Shown here piece after piece: positions 11,570-21,540 of a stretch of 64,000 nt of DNA. Each line of letters starts with the position of its first letter. Position 1 is the first letter of the stretch. This DNA comes from Lunularia cruciata. Its lineage: Eukaryota; Streptophyta; Marchantiopsida; Lunulariales; Lunulariaceae. The translations under genes were made by a program, and so were the position numbers. The notes under the pieces are model-generated. The model made no database searches. It was not told the DNA's origin and was given only the letters and a program-made list of their open reading frames with translations. Location of the stretch: contig CAOYZS010000005.1 of the NCBI GenBank assembly GCA_948567375.1, positions 496,001 through 560,000 on the forward strand, given 5' to 3'.

Positions 11570-12540
11570 AGCAGACTTGATACCTCTGGTGCATCACAGC
11601 CAGCACAAAGGCAGTGTCAGCATTGCCACAGATTTGGTCACACTAGTGACCAGTGTTTTGACCTACACCCGGAGTTACGGAGTGGTAGGGCTGCTATGGC
11701 AGGTAGTAGAGGAGCTCTAGTTCATGGAGGACGAGGTGGTGGTAGAGGATCTACACCTAGTAGGGGTGCAGTACCTACCCTTACTTCTGATACAACTATG
11801 GCTACTCGGATTGAGCAGTTGGGAGCAAAGATTGGCTAGTATGGCTATTGCTCACAGGAGATCAGATTTGGGTCCTGAGGCTTCCACCTCATATGCTGGT
11901 GCTAAAGATGCTTTGGACTTCATGTGCAGAGCAACACAGGTGGATGCATTTGCAGCAATGACTAGGAGTAGAGTACGTGCTCTAGAGCCTAGAGGAGCAT
12001 CAATGGAGTTGGACCCACAGAGAGGAGAGGTTGGGAGATAGGTCAGACTTCCCCAGTCTTTCATGCTATCTGAGGCATTGCAGACGATATCCATGGTTCC
12101 TAGATGTCCTAGTGCAGGTGTGGTAAGTGGTGATGGAGTACATGATGGACTACCTGCTAGTCAGCCACCTACTACTACATAGATTGAGTCTAGCATGATG
12201 TTGGGGGCGGCTCAACTGATTATGCGGCGTCCTTTGTTTTTGGCCAATGACATGTTTACATTGGAAGTTGACCCAGCCCCAGTGTTCCGGTTGGCTACCA
12301 CACTTTGTGAGAGTAGAGATGATGTGGTTCCTACTACTAGAGCAGAGGTGGTTGGTAGTGGAGCTGACTTGGTTGAGGAGCATGGGATCCATTCAGCGAC
12401 CAGTGGTTTGTGGCAGGTAGTAGCGGCTAGACTGGAGGAGTTGCCAACTAGACCAGCCTTTGAGAGAGCTCAGTTTACACCTAGTGTTGTCCTATTGGAT
12501 AACGAGAGGGGGATTTTCTATTTGGTGGGACTTCAGGGAA
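11570..12540 (+). pseudogene. Element B gag C-terminal part with CCHC zinc knuckle
   Basis: A perfect retroviral-type zinc knuckle lies at 11615-11656: C-Q-H-C-H-R-F-G-H-T-S-D-Q-C, CX2CX4HX4C, which would bind element RNA. It is followed by an Arg/Gly-rich stretch (G-G-R-G-G-G-R-G) in the same frame. From about 11820 the reading moves to another frame and runs to about 12540, with TAG stops at 12039 and 12180. The second part (12195-12569) is an unrecognised segment before the protease. A frameshift near 12530 leads into the protease frame. Confidence 0.75.
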
Positions 12541-12541
12541 G

Positions 12542-12949
12542 GTCTATACACCACAGAGAGTCTTGTTAGACTCCGGTGCACAACCTCTTATGTTGGGGAA
12601 GGTTGCAGTTGTCGGTATGGAGTTGCGGAAGACCGATGTGGAGAGGTGTCCATTTCAGATCCAGACATCTCTAGGTGGTGGTTTCACACAGTACATCACA
12701 CGTGGGGAGCTTGTGGTCCAGGTTCAGCCTAGTCATTTGACTGATAGCTCGGTGGTGAGAGCTCAAGCTATTGCGACAATAGCTGAGTCATACGATGTGC
12801 TAGTTGGGGGAGCAGTGTTATACCCCATGGGTTTTAGCATTGACTATTGGGAGGAGACAGCCTCCTATAGACCTAGTTGGCGGTCTGGTGAGGGACGGGT
12901 ATGTCGACTCCCAGTACGCTTTAGTAGTGGTAGTCTTGGTTCACTATAG
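12542..12949 (+). pseudogene. Element B aspartic protease
   Basis: Retropepsin-like protease that would release Gag, methyltransferase and Pol products. The active site L-L-D-S-G-A-Q starts at about 12563, with the catalytic Asp codon at 12569-12571. Further on, 'Y-D-V-L-V-G-G-A-V-L-Y-P-M-G' near 12795-12835 occupies the place of the usual D-x-L-L-G-x-D-x-L segment. A TAG at 12947-12949 ends the open stretch, but the same frame continues into the methyltransferase, so protease and methyltransferase were probably one polyprotein. Confidence 0.8.
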
Positions 12950-13099
12950 TTTGGGACCATGGCAGCATCATTTTTAGCTTTTAGTGGTGTAGTTACTTGG
13001 CTTGGTGACTTGTTGGAGAGGAACGCCCATGCAGAGGATACTCCAGTACCAGAGGAGATCACTCGGCTTTGAAGTACAAGTGGGATTGTTCCATCCACC

Positions 13100-14260
13100 T
13101 TGGATGTTCCATTGTGGAGTTTAGAGGAGGCATTGCAGCAACATGCAGATCAGTTGGTGCAGCAAGCTTGGAGTGGAGCCTTTGTACCATTAGTAGATGA
13201 GTGTGAGGATGAGCCTCCAAAGGCAATTGCTTTGACACCTCTGGATACCACACTCATTGCTTGGCAGTATCCAATAGAGGGGATATGTCTATTGGAATTG
13301 TTTGGTGGGATTAGCACTGGACTAGCTGCGGTGTCACATGCAAGTATTCGAGTACAGAGGTACTTGTATGTAGAGAGAGAGGAGACTGCTAGGCGAGTCT
13401 TTCTACATCATGTGGTACACTTGGCCTATTGGTATCCGGAGTTATTACCGATGTCAACAGTCAGATGTTACCAAAAGGCCCTACCAATAGACATTTCCTT
13501 ACTAGGGGCGCATGACCTAGAGAGACATGGGCCTATTCACTTGGTGATTTCTGGATGGCCATGTAAGGGACATACACGTGCGGGCCACGGTTTGGGTCTT
13601 CAAGATCCTCGTTCTGGTGTGTTTTGGGAGATGTTACGGATACTACAACATCTCCAGGTTCATCAGTCTGTTTCTCCAGCTTACCTTTTGGAGAACGTCC
13701 CTTTGATGGGTGATTCTCGCACCAAAGTGGTGGCAAGTACACATCAAGTTCATTCTTGGATGGGACCTGCTGTATTGTTAGATGCAGCTAGAGTGGGATC
13801 ACGGGCTCATCGTCTTTGTCTTTGGTGGATGAACCTCTTACCCAGAGAGGTTCTACAACACGCTTATGATAGGATTTAGCGACTTGACTACATCCTTGTT
13901 GATGACATCTTGGATGTTGAACATCAGTCTCAAACAATGGTAGTGGCTGATAGGTCACCTATGGCAATGGTAAACCTAGTTGGACAGCCTAGAGCCGCAT
14001 TTCCCACACTCATGAGTTTCCTAGGCTCTCATGCTTTTTGAGAGGGAGGACCTAGACTTGTTTGGGACTCAAAGTAACAACAGTTGGTGGAGCCCAATGC
14101 CAATGAAAGAGAGCGGGTGATGGGTTTTTGCACTGGTATTACCGCTATTCCAGCAGTGCTAGAGGTATCTAAGCGACAGGTGTTAGGTCAGGTTATGGAC
14201 CTGAACTATTTGACCTAGATTGTGAGCCTTGGCTTGGTAGAGCAGCGTAGGATATGGTTG
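13100..14260 (+). pseudogene. Retrotransposon-encoded C5 DNA methyltransferase (DNMT3-like)
   Basis: Cytosine-5 DNA methyltransferase domain inside a gypsy polyprotein; it would transfer methyl from S-adenosylmethionine to DNA cytosines. In the open stretch 13100-13879 (259 codons) I see motif I 'LFGGISTG' (residues 67-74), an acidic motif II region (Y-V-E-R-E-E, 90-95), motif IV 'GWPCKGH' (152-158; catalytic Cys codon 13562-13564), motif VI 'LLENVP' (196-201) and motif VIII 'RVGSRAHR' (231-238). The same frame continues through stops at 13877, 14039, about 14075 and 14216 with 'N-E-R-E-R-V-M-G-F' and 'V-L-G-Q-V-M-D-L', which fit motifs IX-X. Motif order is unpermuted, like DNMT3 and unlike plant DRM. 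No intron: it is in frame with the protease upstream, and reverse transcriptase follows. Confidence 0.87.
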
Positions 14261-15487
14261 ATAGGCATCATCACTCGAACACTTGTGAGCCCTATGCCTA
14301 TCAAGACGATTCAAGCATATGCTAGAGGCGATGGACCAAGTGGACATGGTATTCTTGGGACACATCCAGTAGCTATTAGGGAGAGTGGTCTACTTGGAGT
14401 CCATTCAGGTGAGCATGGGCTACTTGGATTACACTCTTGGTCCATTTGGGATGCAGCTAGAGGACGTGTGGAGCTTGCAGCCAGAGTGGAGGGAGTTTTT
14501 CACACAGAGGTTGGAACCTCTAGTGGTCGAGAGCATGACACTATTGCTCCCAAGGGCCCAATGTAGCAACCAGTCAATACGTCTTCCACTCCAACTACCG
14601 TTACAGAGGATACTTGGGAGCCAGATCTTGGACCCAAGCTTACTGGAGAGGAAAGACCTAAGGTTTGGAGGTTCTTGAGGAGCCACATGAGTTGTTTTGC
14701 CTTCAGTATGAAGGATTTGGGTGCTCTGAAGGAACTTGGTATACGGATTGAGCTGACTAGCGATACACTAGTTTTTCGATGTCCTTATTGTTAAAGTGAC
14801 ATGAAGAGGACATTGATTCAGAGCCAGAGTAGTGACCTTTTTGAGGCTAGTTTGGTGGAGATTTCACATGGAGAGTATGCATCAACGACAATGATGCCAG
14901 CCAAGAAGGATATGCATGGCAACTACATAGATAGGCGGATGTGTGGAGATAACCGTCCTATCAACCGATAGACCAGGGCTGATCGGTATGCCATGCCTAC
15001 ACTAGAGGAGATTTTTGATGCGATTGGGCATGCAAAGGTCTTCAGTACTTTGGATCTTCAAGCGGGATATAATCAATTGCCGATCAAGGAGGAGGATAAG
15101 TCCAAGACAACATTCTGGGCTATTGATCCTCACGGCAGGGATGTGTTATATCAATGGGGTTCTTACCATTTGGGTTGAAGAATGCTCCTGTTGAGTTCCA
15201 AAGGGTCATAGATAGGATCCTAGCTGGATTGGATTTTGCTTGGTGCTATATTGATGACATTTTGGTCTATAACACTACTGTGGAGGAGCATGAGAGACAG
15301 TTGTTGGAGGTGTTTGAGAGGTTGAGATCTCACAGACTCAAATTACATCCTGGGAAGTGTAGGTTCTTCCATGAGCAGGTTGAGTATTTGGGTCACACTA
15401 TTTTCCCCCTGAGGACTTGGTGTTCAGTAGACCAAGGTGGAGGCTATTGCACGTATTCCTTGGCCTATGGATGTGAGCAGAGTGTGA
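14261..15487 (+). pseudogene. Element B reverse transcriptase, N-terminal and palm parts
   Basis: Reverse transcriptase that would copy element RNA into DNA. 14385-14680 is an unrecognised linker (W-S-L-Q-P-E-W-R-E-F-F) in a shifted frame. From about 14700 come 'H-G-E-Y-A-S', 'M-P-A-K-K-D', 'D-N-R-P-I-N-R', 'A-K-V-F-S-T-L-D-L' (15030-15060) and 'P-F-G-L-K-N-A-P' (15165-15190), then the catalytic box 'C-Y-I-D-D-I-L' at about 15244-15264 and 'Y-L-G-H-T-I' near 15390. TAA near 14792 and TAG near 14968 interrupt it, and a frame change lies near 15155. The domain is cut at 15492 by X copy 2 and resumes at 19197. Confidence 0.85.
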
Positions 15488-15492
15488 GCATT

Positions 15493-18400
15493 TGTGGTAC
15501 CCACATTTTTTTTTCTATGGTTAGTCGTGTTTAAGAGACGAAGTAAGCATGGAAAGTCAAATTGCGAACAAAGAATGGCCAAAAGTAACTTTGGAAGAAA
15601 TCCAAAGAAGATGACATCGGATCCGATGATGGAGGTACTCGGAAGAGGAGTACGCCGGAAAAAGTCCAAAGATCACCGTCTTTGGGTTGGAAGACACAAG
15701 AGAGACAAAGACCGTTTAACAACCTTTGTATGTGGCAAGAAAGTACATTTCAAGAAATGGCGGGGGCAGAAGAAGCATGTCTTGACAATGACCAAGAGTT
15801 GCACGCAGAAGAGAGAAATTTGTAGACAAAATCAACTAAAGAATGACTGCAATTCGGGGCAATATAAAATTGTGACTGCAAAGGGGAAAGTTGAATACTC
15901 TGAGTAAATTTCCAATCCCTTAGGGTAGTTGTCCTGCAGTAATGTGTGTTTGAAAGCCCATCGAGAGTGAGATTTTCCAAAACCCTGAGGAAGATAGAGT
16001 GTCTCGTCCAGGAGAGGGTCTCATCTTCCAACATCGTAGAATGAGAGAACAGATCATGGCGAAGAAGGTGGCCAATGAGCTAGCAGTGAGAGGGTTTGCA
16101 ATCCAAAGGGTAGATGTAGTAGCTAGAATTGAAGTCTTGATTAGACTTCATATTACTTTTTTAGCATGGAATTGGAATTTCAATTTCTTGGGAGTGATGG
16201 CAGAGATTGCTGCCAATAATTGTGAGGAGGGTCCCGAAGTGGAAGGGAAGAGAGGCAATCCGGCTCGATGGACTGAGTCGGATTGGAAGTTGGTATTGGG
16301 AAGAGAAGTAGGAGAACCAACAGGCATCACCTTCTATCAGAAGTGTGATGCTGCAGAGGAGACAGCGGAAATCCGCAATTCGTTCTTTGCTCCGAGAACC
16401 ACGAATGGCTACAAGGTGGAGTCCTATCGGGATCTGATCCGAAGAAGTATTGTGGGGGTGATGCTGGCCATGTTCAAGCCAGAACAAACCATCTACGTGA
16501 ACATGCAGCAGGCTGTCTTCTTCCATCATATGTTTGTAGGAGCTCTAGTGAATTGGGCGAAGTGCTTTCACCACCGAACAAGGCAGATAGTGGTGAATTG
16601 GCAAACAGGCTCGCCATCACATTATTTTGCACCGTTTGCAGTCCACTTCTACTTTGGGCTGAACTTACTATCCGAAGAAGAGCGTCATTGTATGGTGTCT
16701 CACATGCATCCCAATTTGCGACAAGAAGCAGACGAGGAGGAGCGACAGTATATGCTACATCTTTGAGCAAATGACAAATACTTCGCGAGGACGGGACAGT
16801 GGAAAGTCAAAGAAATTACCAGTCCAAAGACGAAGAAATGTGGCAAACCAGAAGAAGCAAGGTTGCCTCCCATGCAAAGGAAGACTTGGCGGCTGAGGTT
16901 GAAGACGGCCAAGATCGTAAAAGAGGCATCATTGGGATCGGAGTATGGGGAAGAGACTGAGTCGCAAGAAGAGGAATCGGAAGACGAGGAGCTCACATTG
17001 AAAAGTGAGGAGTCGGGGAGCGATAGCAATGGGGAGCCAAAGGTCCAGCAATTGGCAGCAGTAAGTGAGGCTTGTCAGACGATGATAGTAAACAAGTCAA
17101 GAGCAGAGGAGAAAGTAGAGAATCCCGCGGGGCCGAGTTCAAGAGGCCAAGACAAAGAAAGTGCCAACACGATGAAGATACGAAGATCACGACTTTGGAT
17201 GAAGGAGCCGATGACGGAGGAGAAGACTTCAGACGAAGAGGGCGATGAAGAGGAAGAGCACTCTAGCGGGATATCCTATCTGACGAAGGTGGTAACACCA
17301 TTGCTGGAACTGTTGAAGGAGCATCGAAGAGTAATTCTCCAAGATCGCAGGAAGGGGATGAACGAATTGCAGATGGTGAAGTATTTGGTAAGTGAAGTGA
17401 AGGAGTTGCAGGAGCAACAAGTCCAAAGAAGCAAGGAAGTGGAAGAACTTTGGAGGGAGGAAAGCTTGATGAAGAAAACGCTGACCATGCTACAAGGGAG
17501 TTGTGCAGAAAAGGAAAAGGAACTGCAAAGGCGAGCCGGAGAATTCAAGGAACAAACGATGTGGCTCAATAAGATGAAGGAAGAAGTGAGTGATGTGTGC
17601 ATCTAGAATGTTCATTTGAAGGCGATGAATATCATGATGGAGCAGGAGTTGGACAGCTTAAAGAAAAGTGCCGCAGCGAAAGATCAAGCATGGTAGAGAG
17701 AGTTGGCAGCCAGGCAAGAAGAAGAAGAGCGATTGCGAGAACTTGTCAAGAGCGCGGAACAGCAAAGCATGCAGTATGCAGAGGAGAAGAAGATGCTCGC
17801 TGCGGAGTACGAAGATGAGTTGAAGATGTATCGTGAGGAGTTGAAGGTGGAGCGCTCTCGAGGATATGCATCGGAATCAGTAGGGGAAGTTGCAGGAAAG
17901 TTAAGAGTGATTTTAAGCACAGAGGCTGAAGGGAGATTGGAGGAAGCTCACCTACATGAGTTAAAGTTACTTGTGCAGGAAACACAGAAGAGAAAGGCCA
18001 AGGATGTGGACATGAACACCTTATTGATTTGATTGAGGGAGCGTGTAGATAGGAAAATGCTAGATGTAGAGAACAATGTTAGTCTTAGACTAGATTTAGT
18101 CAATTTGGAATTAGAGAAGATTCAGGATAGTGTGACAGTGGAGAAGAAACCCGATGTCACAGAAGTAGGAGTACAGGTGTCATCGGACTTGATGATTGAC
18201 ACATTAGAGAAGAGTGGGTCAGGAAATAATGAGTTAGATAAGTCACTCTCTAGTACAATTGTAGTTTCTAGTTAAGAAGTAGCTAAAACAGTGAAGGATT
18301 TGGTAGATGTATATATAACCGAAGAAGGAGAAGTAGTAAGAAGATCATTGGGTTTGGAAGCCGATGATGAGGTAGACATCGGATAGGGATAAGTGTCAAT

Positions 18401-19191
18401 TTTGAGATAGGAAGAGGCAGATATGAAGAGATAGATGTCACTTGGGATCTGTAGGTAGGAAGAGATGTTAGGAAGCGGTGCCTAGGTAGGCAAGTCTGCC
18501 GTTTGCTTCAGTATTTAAGTGGAGCATTTGCAATATGATGTTATTCAGTATTCAAATTTCTGAAGATAGATAAAGCAAAGTGTTGTTCTCAATACTCGTC
18601 ACTTAAGCTTAATTCCGATTGTCAATTTTGTGTTTTTGTTTGTGAGTGTGGGGAGAATTCCAAAGAGCAAGTCAGTGTGTCTGTGGATGTTGGAATCTGC
18701 AGCCTTGATCTTCATTCTGTGTGTTTTGATCCTGAGTGAAGTGCATCGGAGTAATGCCTTGACAGATCTGAGAGGAATTGTAGTGTTGGTAGTATTTTGC
18801 ATTGGTGAGTGCAACATGAAGTTGATGTGAAGCAATTTCGATCGAGGAAGTTGTGCCTTCAGTGGAGGGGTGGAACACAATTCTAAGGTGAAATTGGTCT
18901 TTGTAGTGAAGTGCCGTCTTTGGGAGAATCTATATCATCACAATCAAGAGTTATTTGGACAGAATTTGCTATGTTGTGATTATGTGTGTGTATTTGTGAC
19001 AAGTTGTCAAGATTGTGAGCTTGTTACTCTCTTCTGGGTGTAGTTTCTACCTGAGAGATTAAAGAAAACATCAAGAAGAACTACAATTGTGACTTTTGTC
19101 TTTGTATTCGACCAATTCTGGATAGTATCTCTGCGGGAACGAACTTTACTGACCCGATTACCGCAAAAGTGATATTTGCCGGGTTGTCACA
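15493..19191 (+). mobile_element. X element copy 2, most complete
   Basis: A 3,699-bp X copy beginning TGTGGTACCCACA and ending GGGTTGTCACA, flanked by a 5-bp near-duplication (GCATT at 15488-15492, ACATT at 19192-19196). It is inserted in the reverse transcriptase of element B; removing it rejoins the conserved F-L-G-L-A-N-F-Y segment. Layout: about 350 bp of leader, one long ORF frame (15843-18392), and about 800 bp of 3' untranslated sequence. No direct terminal repeats. Confidence 0.88.
15843..18392 (+). pseudogene. X-element protein, copy 2 (about 850 codons, one frame)
   Basis: Best copy of the X ORF: from ATG 15843 to TAA 18390-18392 the whole region stays in one frame, with no frameshift. 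It is interrupted only by stops (15873, 15921, 15951, 16764, 17604, about 17694, 18030, 18273 and 18384), most of them one transition from a sense codon. Parts: a short basic N-terminus; a compact region (residues about 75-310) with F-L-A-W-N-W-N, E-S-D-W-K-L-V-L-G-R and H-Y-F-A-P-F; an acidic Glu/Ser-rich stretch; a long charged probable coiled coil (about 16960-18030); and a conserved tail ending D-E-V-D-I-G. The compact region faintly recalls plant transposon-associated proteins of unknown function; I see no catalytic triad. Confidence 0.7.
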
Positions 19192-19196
19192 ACATT

Positions 19197-19860
19197 CCTT
19201 GGGTTGGCAAACTTCTATGGCCGCTATGTGAGACGATTTAGTGCCATTGCCAAGGCCTTGATGAAGCTGACCAAGCTTACACATGAGTGGTGTTAGAGAG
19301 ATGAGCAGGAGGGAGCTTTTGTAGAGCTCAAGGAGAGGTTGACATCTGCTCCTATTTTGAGGAGACCAATTAGAGGATGACCATTTCAGGTTCATACTGA
19401 TTGGAGTATGTTGGGGCTTGGAGAGGTGCTCATCCAGCATGATGATGAGGGAAAGAAGTTTGTGGTGGCCTATGGTAGTTGCTCCAACAATTCAGCGGAA
19501 GCAAATTATAGTTCATATGAGGGAGAGTGCTTGGCAGCAGTTTGGGCAGTAGCACATTTCCGATGTTACCTATTTGGTAACCCCTTCACTCTCATCACTG
19601 ATCATCAGCCACTGAAGTGGTTGATGGAGTCCGACAAGCTTTCAAGGAAGCTTGCATGATGGGCTCTGATTTTATAGGAGTATGATTTCACGGTTGTTCA
19701 TAGACCTGGAGTGGTGAACCCTGATGCAGATGGGTTGAGTAGAAACCCATGTCCCAACCAGCAAGATCAGACCAAAGCACGTTGGCATGGTGAGACAGAT
19801 GAGGAGATGGTGCCAGGTTGGCATGCATCGGCCTTTTTGTGTATATTTTTAGAGGCTTTG
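19197..19860 (+). pseudogene. Element B reverse transcriptase thumb and RNase H
   Basis: Continuation after X copy 2. It starts F-L-G-L-A-N-F-Y (19194-19220) and reaches RNase H at about 19385: H-T-D-W-S near 19395, 'E-A-N-Y-S-S-Y-E-G-E-C-L-A-A-V-W' near 19500-19545 with the catalytic Glu, and 'L-I-T-D-H-Q-P-L-K-W-L' near 19590-19625 with the catalytic Asp. It ends 'V-V-N-P-D-A-D-G-L-S-R', the usual tail. RNase H would remove the RNA strand of the hybrid. Stops near 19294, 19378 and 19658 interrupt it. Confidence 0.85.
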
Positions 19861-21200
19861 GTGGTATCTCTCTCAACGCATACAAGAGGAGTTATTGAGG
19901 TCACAGATCCAGAGTGTGAAGATATAAGTACAGTTCAACGAGACATTCATAATGATGTCTTAATGATGGACTATCTTTGCACTGGTGTTGTGGGTGGCAC
20001 AGTTGGGGCCAAGGAGAGAGACCATGTTCTTCAGCAAGCCAGACGGTTTAGATTGGAGGGCAGACACCTTTTGCATGTATGGGAGGATGGTAGACTGTGA
20101 GTAGTACCACTTCCAGCACAGAGACCATAGTTGGTCCATCATGCTCATGAGGAGCTAGGACATTTTGGAGTAAAGCGTACATATAGCTTACTCCAGAGTC
20201 ATTATTGGTGGCGCGGTATGCAGAAAGAGGTACATCAATTTGTTGTCAAATGTGTGGTTTGTGACCAAGTTAGAGCATCATTCAATGCTCCTATGCCACA
20301 GTTACACCCATTACCTATCATGGGATTGGGTTACCCTTGGAGTTTGGACTTTACTTGACCTTTACTGCTGACTGTGAGACATCATCGGTATGTTTTGGTG
20401 ATGGTAGAACCAAGTGGATGGCACTTCCTTACAAGTCTAGTGAAGGGACAACTTACTTATTCTTGGATTGAGTTCTTAGTCATTTTGGTGCACCAGCTGA
20501 GGTTTTGACTGATCAAGGTATCGAGTTCTTGGGAGAGTTTCAGGTCTTGTGTGACAAGGCTTTGATTGATCATTGTACTACATCTCTCGAGATTATCCTA
20601 AGGCAGATAGCTTAGCAGAGAGAGTGGTTCAGACGGTGAAGAGAGGATTGCAAAAATATGGTTTGTAGAGAAGCCACTTGGGAGATTGGGATCTCCAGTT
20701 ACCTTGGTTGGCCATGGGCTATCGGTTCAGCCATCAAGCCTCCTTAGCATCCTTCTCTCCGTACTTTCTACTCTATGGACGAGATTCAGATTTACCTACA
20801 ACCATTTGTCGAGATACTATTGCAGTTTTGGACTTGGATGACCCTAATGTATGGATGAGCGCCTGTTCTAAGCAGGTAGAGATCTTTCAGAGGGTGATGC
20901 CGATGGTCTTTGAGAACTTGGCGATTGCTCAACATATGGATATTGTACGCTATGCTACCATTCGAGAAGGAGGTTATAGACCCTCAATCTGTCGATTTCA
21001 TCCAGATGACTATGTATATCTATAGTAGACAGCACCGACAACACTTGATGTTTCGACAGGCCACACTATCTTGAGAGTGCGTGAGGTTTTGGCATCTGGA
21101 TTCCTTGTGTTAGAAGGACGTGATGGTGTGGTTTGGAAGGATCATGTGTGCAATTGTGCGCCATGCCACCTCCCAAACATTGATGGTAATATGGACCCAA
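19861..21200 (+). pseudogene. Element B integrase (HHCC and DDE core)
   Basis: Integrase that would insert element cDNA into host DNA. The zinc-binding H-H-C-C domain is at about 20131-20270: H-E-E-L-G-H-F ... K-C-V-V-C. The catalytic core shows the first Asp in W-S-L-D-F (about 20338-20352), the second in L-T-D-Q-G (about 20507-20521), and the Glu in L-A-E-R-V-V-Q-T (about 20610-20635). The last is reached only after a frameshift near 20590. 20678-21025 gives W-L-A-M-G-Y-R-F-S ... Y-F-L-L-Y-G-R. Two adjacent TAGs at about 21021-21026 replace likely Gln codons. The chromatin-facing C-terminus follows directly. Confidence 0.83.
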
Positions 21201-21371
21201 GCTTGGCACTTGTACGTGCAGGCTTGAGGTGTATGTTATGTGGCTCTTCTGGTGGAGCTGCTACTATGTTAATGTGTGATAGTTGTTCGACAGGATGGCA
21301 TATGGCATGTATGACTGCTCTCCCTCACAGTGGTTCCTGAGGGACAATGGTTATGTCCTAGATGTACTTGA
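21201..21371 (+). pseudogene. PHD finger at the C-terminus of element B integrase
   Basis: A C4HC3 zinc finger spans 21230-21365: C-M-L-C, then C-D-S-C, G-W-H-M-A-C, and after a one-base frame change near 21325, Q-W-L-C-P-R-C. All eight zinc ligands and the Trp two residues before the seventh ligand are present, which is the PHD rather than the RING pattern. PHD fingers commonly bind histone H3 tails. In this place, where chromoviruses carry a chromodomain, it would plausibly guide integration. The stop is TGA 21369-21371. Confidence 0.82.
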
Positions 21372-21540
21372 CCTATAGCTAATTCATTCTTTATATGGTA
21401 TAGATTGCAGACAAGCGACTAACGATGGGGCTCCATAGCACCCGGCCTCCTGATCTTTGCCCATTATAGGGTATACCATATACTTAGAGTAGATGGCTAT
21501 CTGGAGTTAGAGGGACCTAACCGCCAGCTAGGGGGGCGAT
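21372..21540 (+). other. Element B 3' untranslated region
   Basis: Short non-coding stretch between the PHD finger stop and the LTR. Apart from the polypurine tract I see no feature in it. Confidence 0.5.
21525..21540 (+). other. Polypurine tract region of element B
   Basis: AGCTAGGGGGGCGAT lies directly before the LTR, which starts TGTGGCAC at 21541. A purine tract here is the expected primer site for plus-strand DNA synthesis. Confidence 0.7.

Noticed and set aside
12865-13253. Minus-strand open stretches opposite protease and methyltransferase
   Set aside because: Shadows of the coding strand; no motifs.
21201-21371. C-terminal chromodomain in the element B integrase
   Set aside because: The residues after the integrase tail are a Cys/His zinc finger with PHD spacing; no chromodomain aromatic cage pattern is visible.
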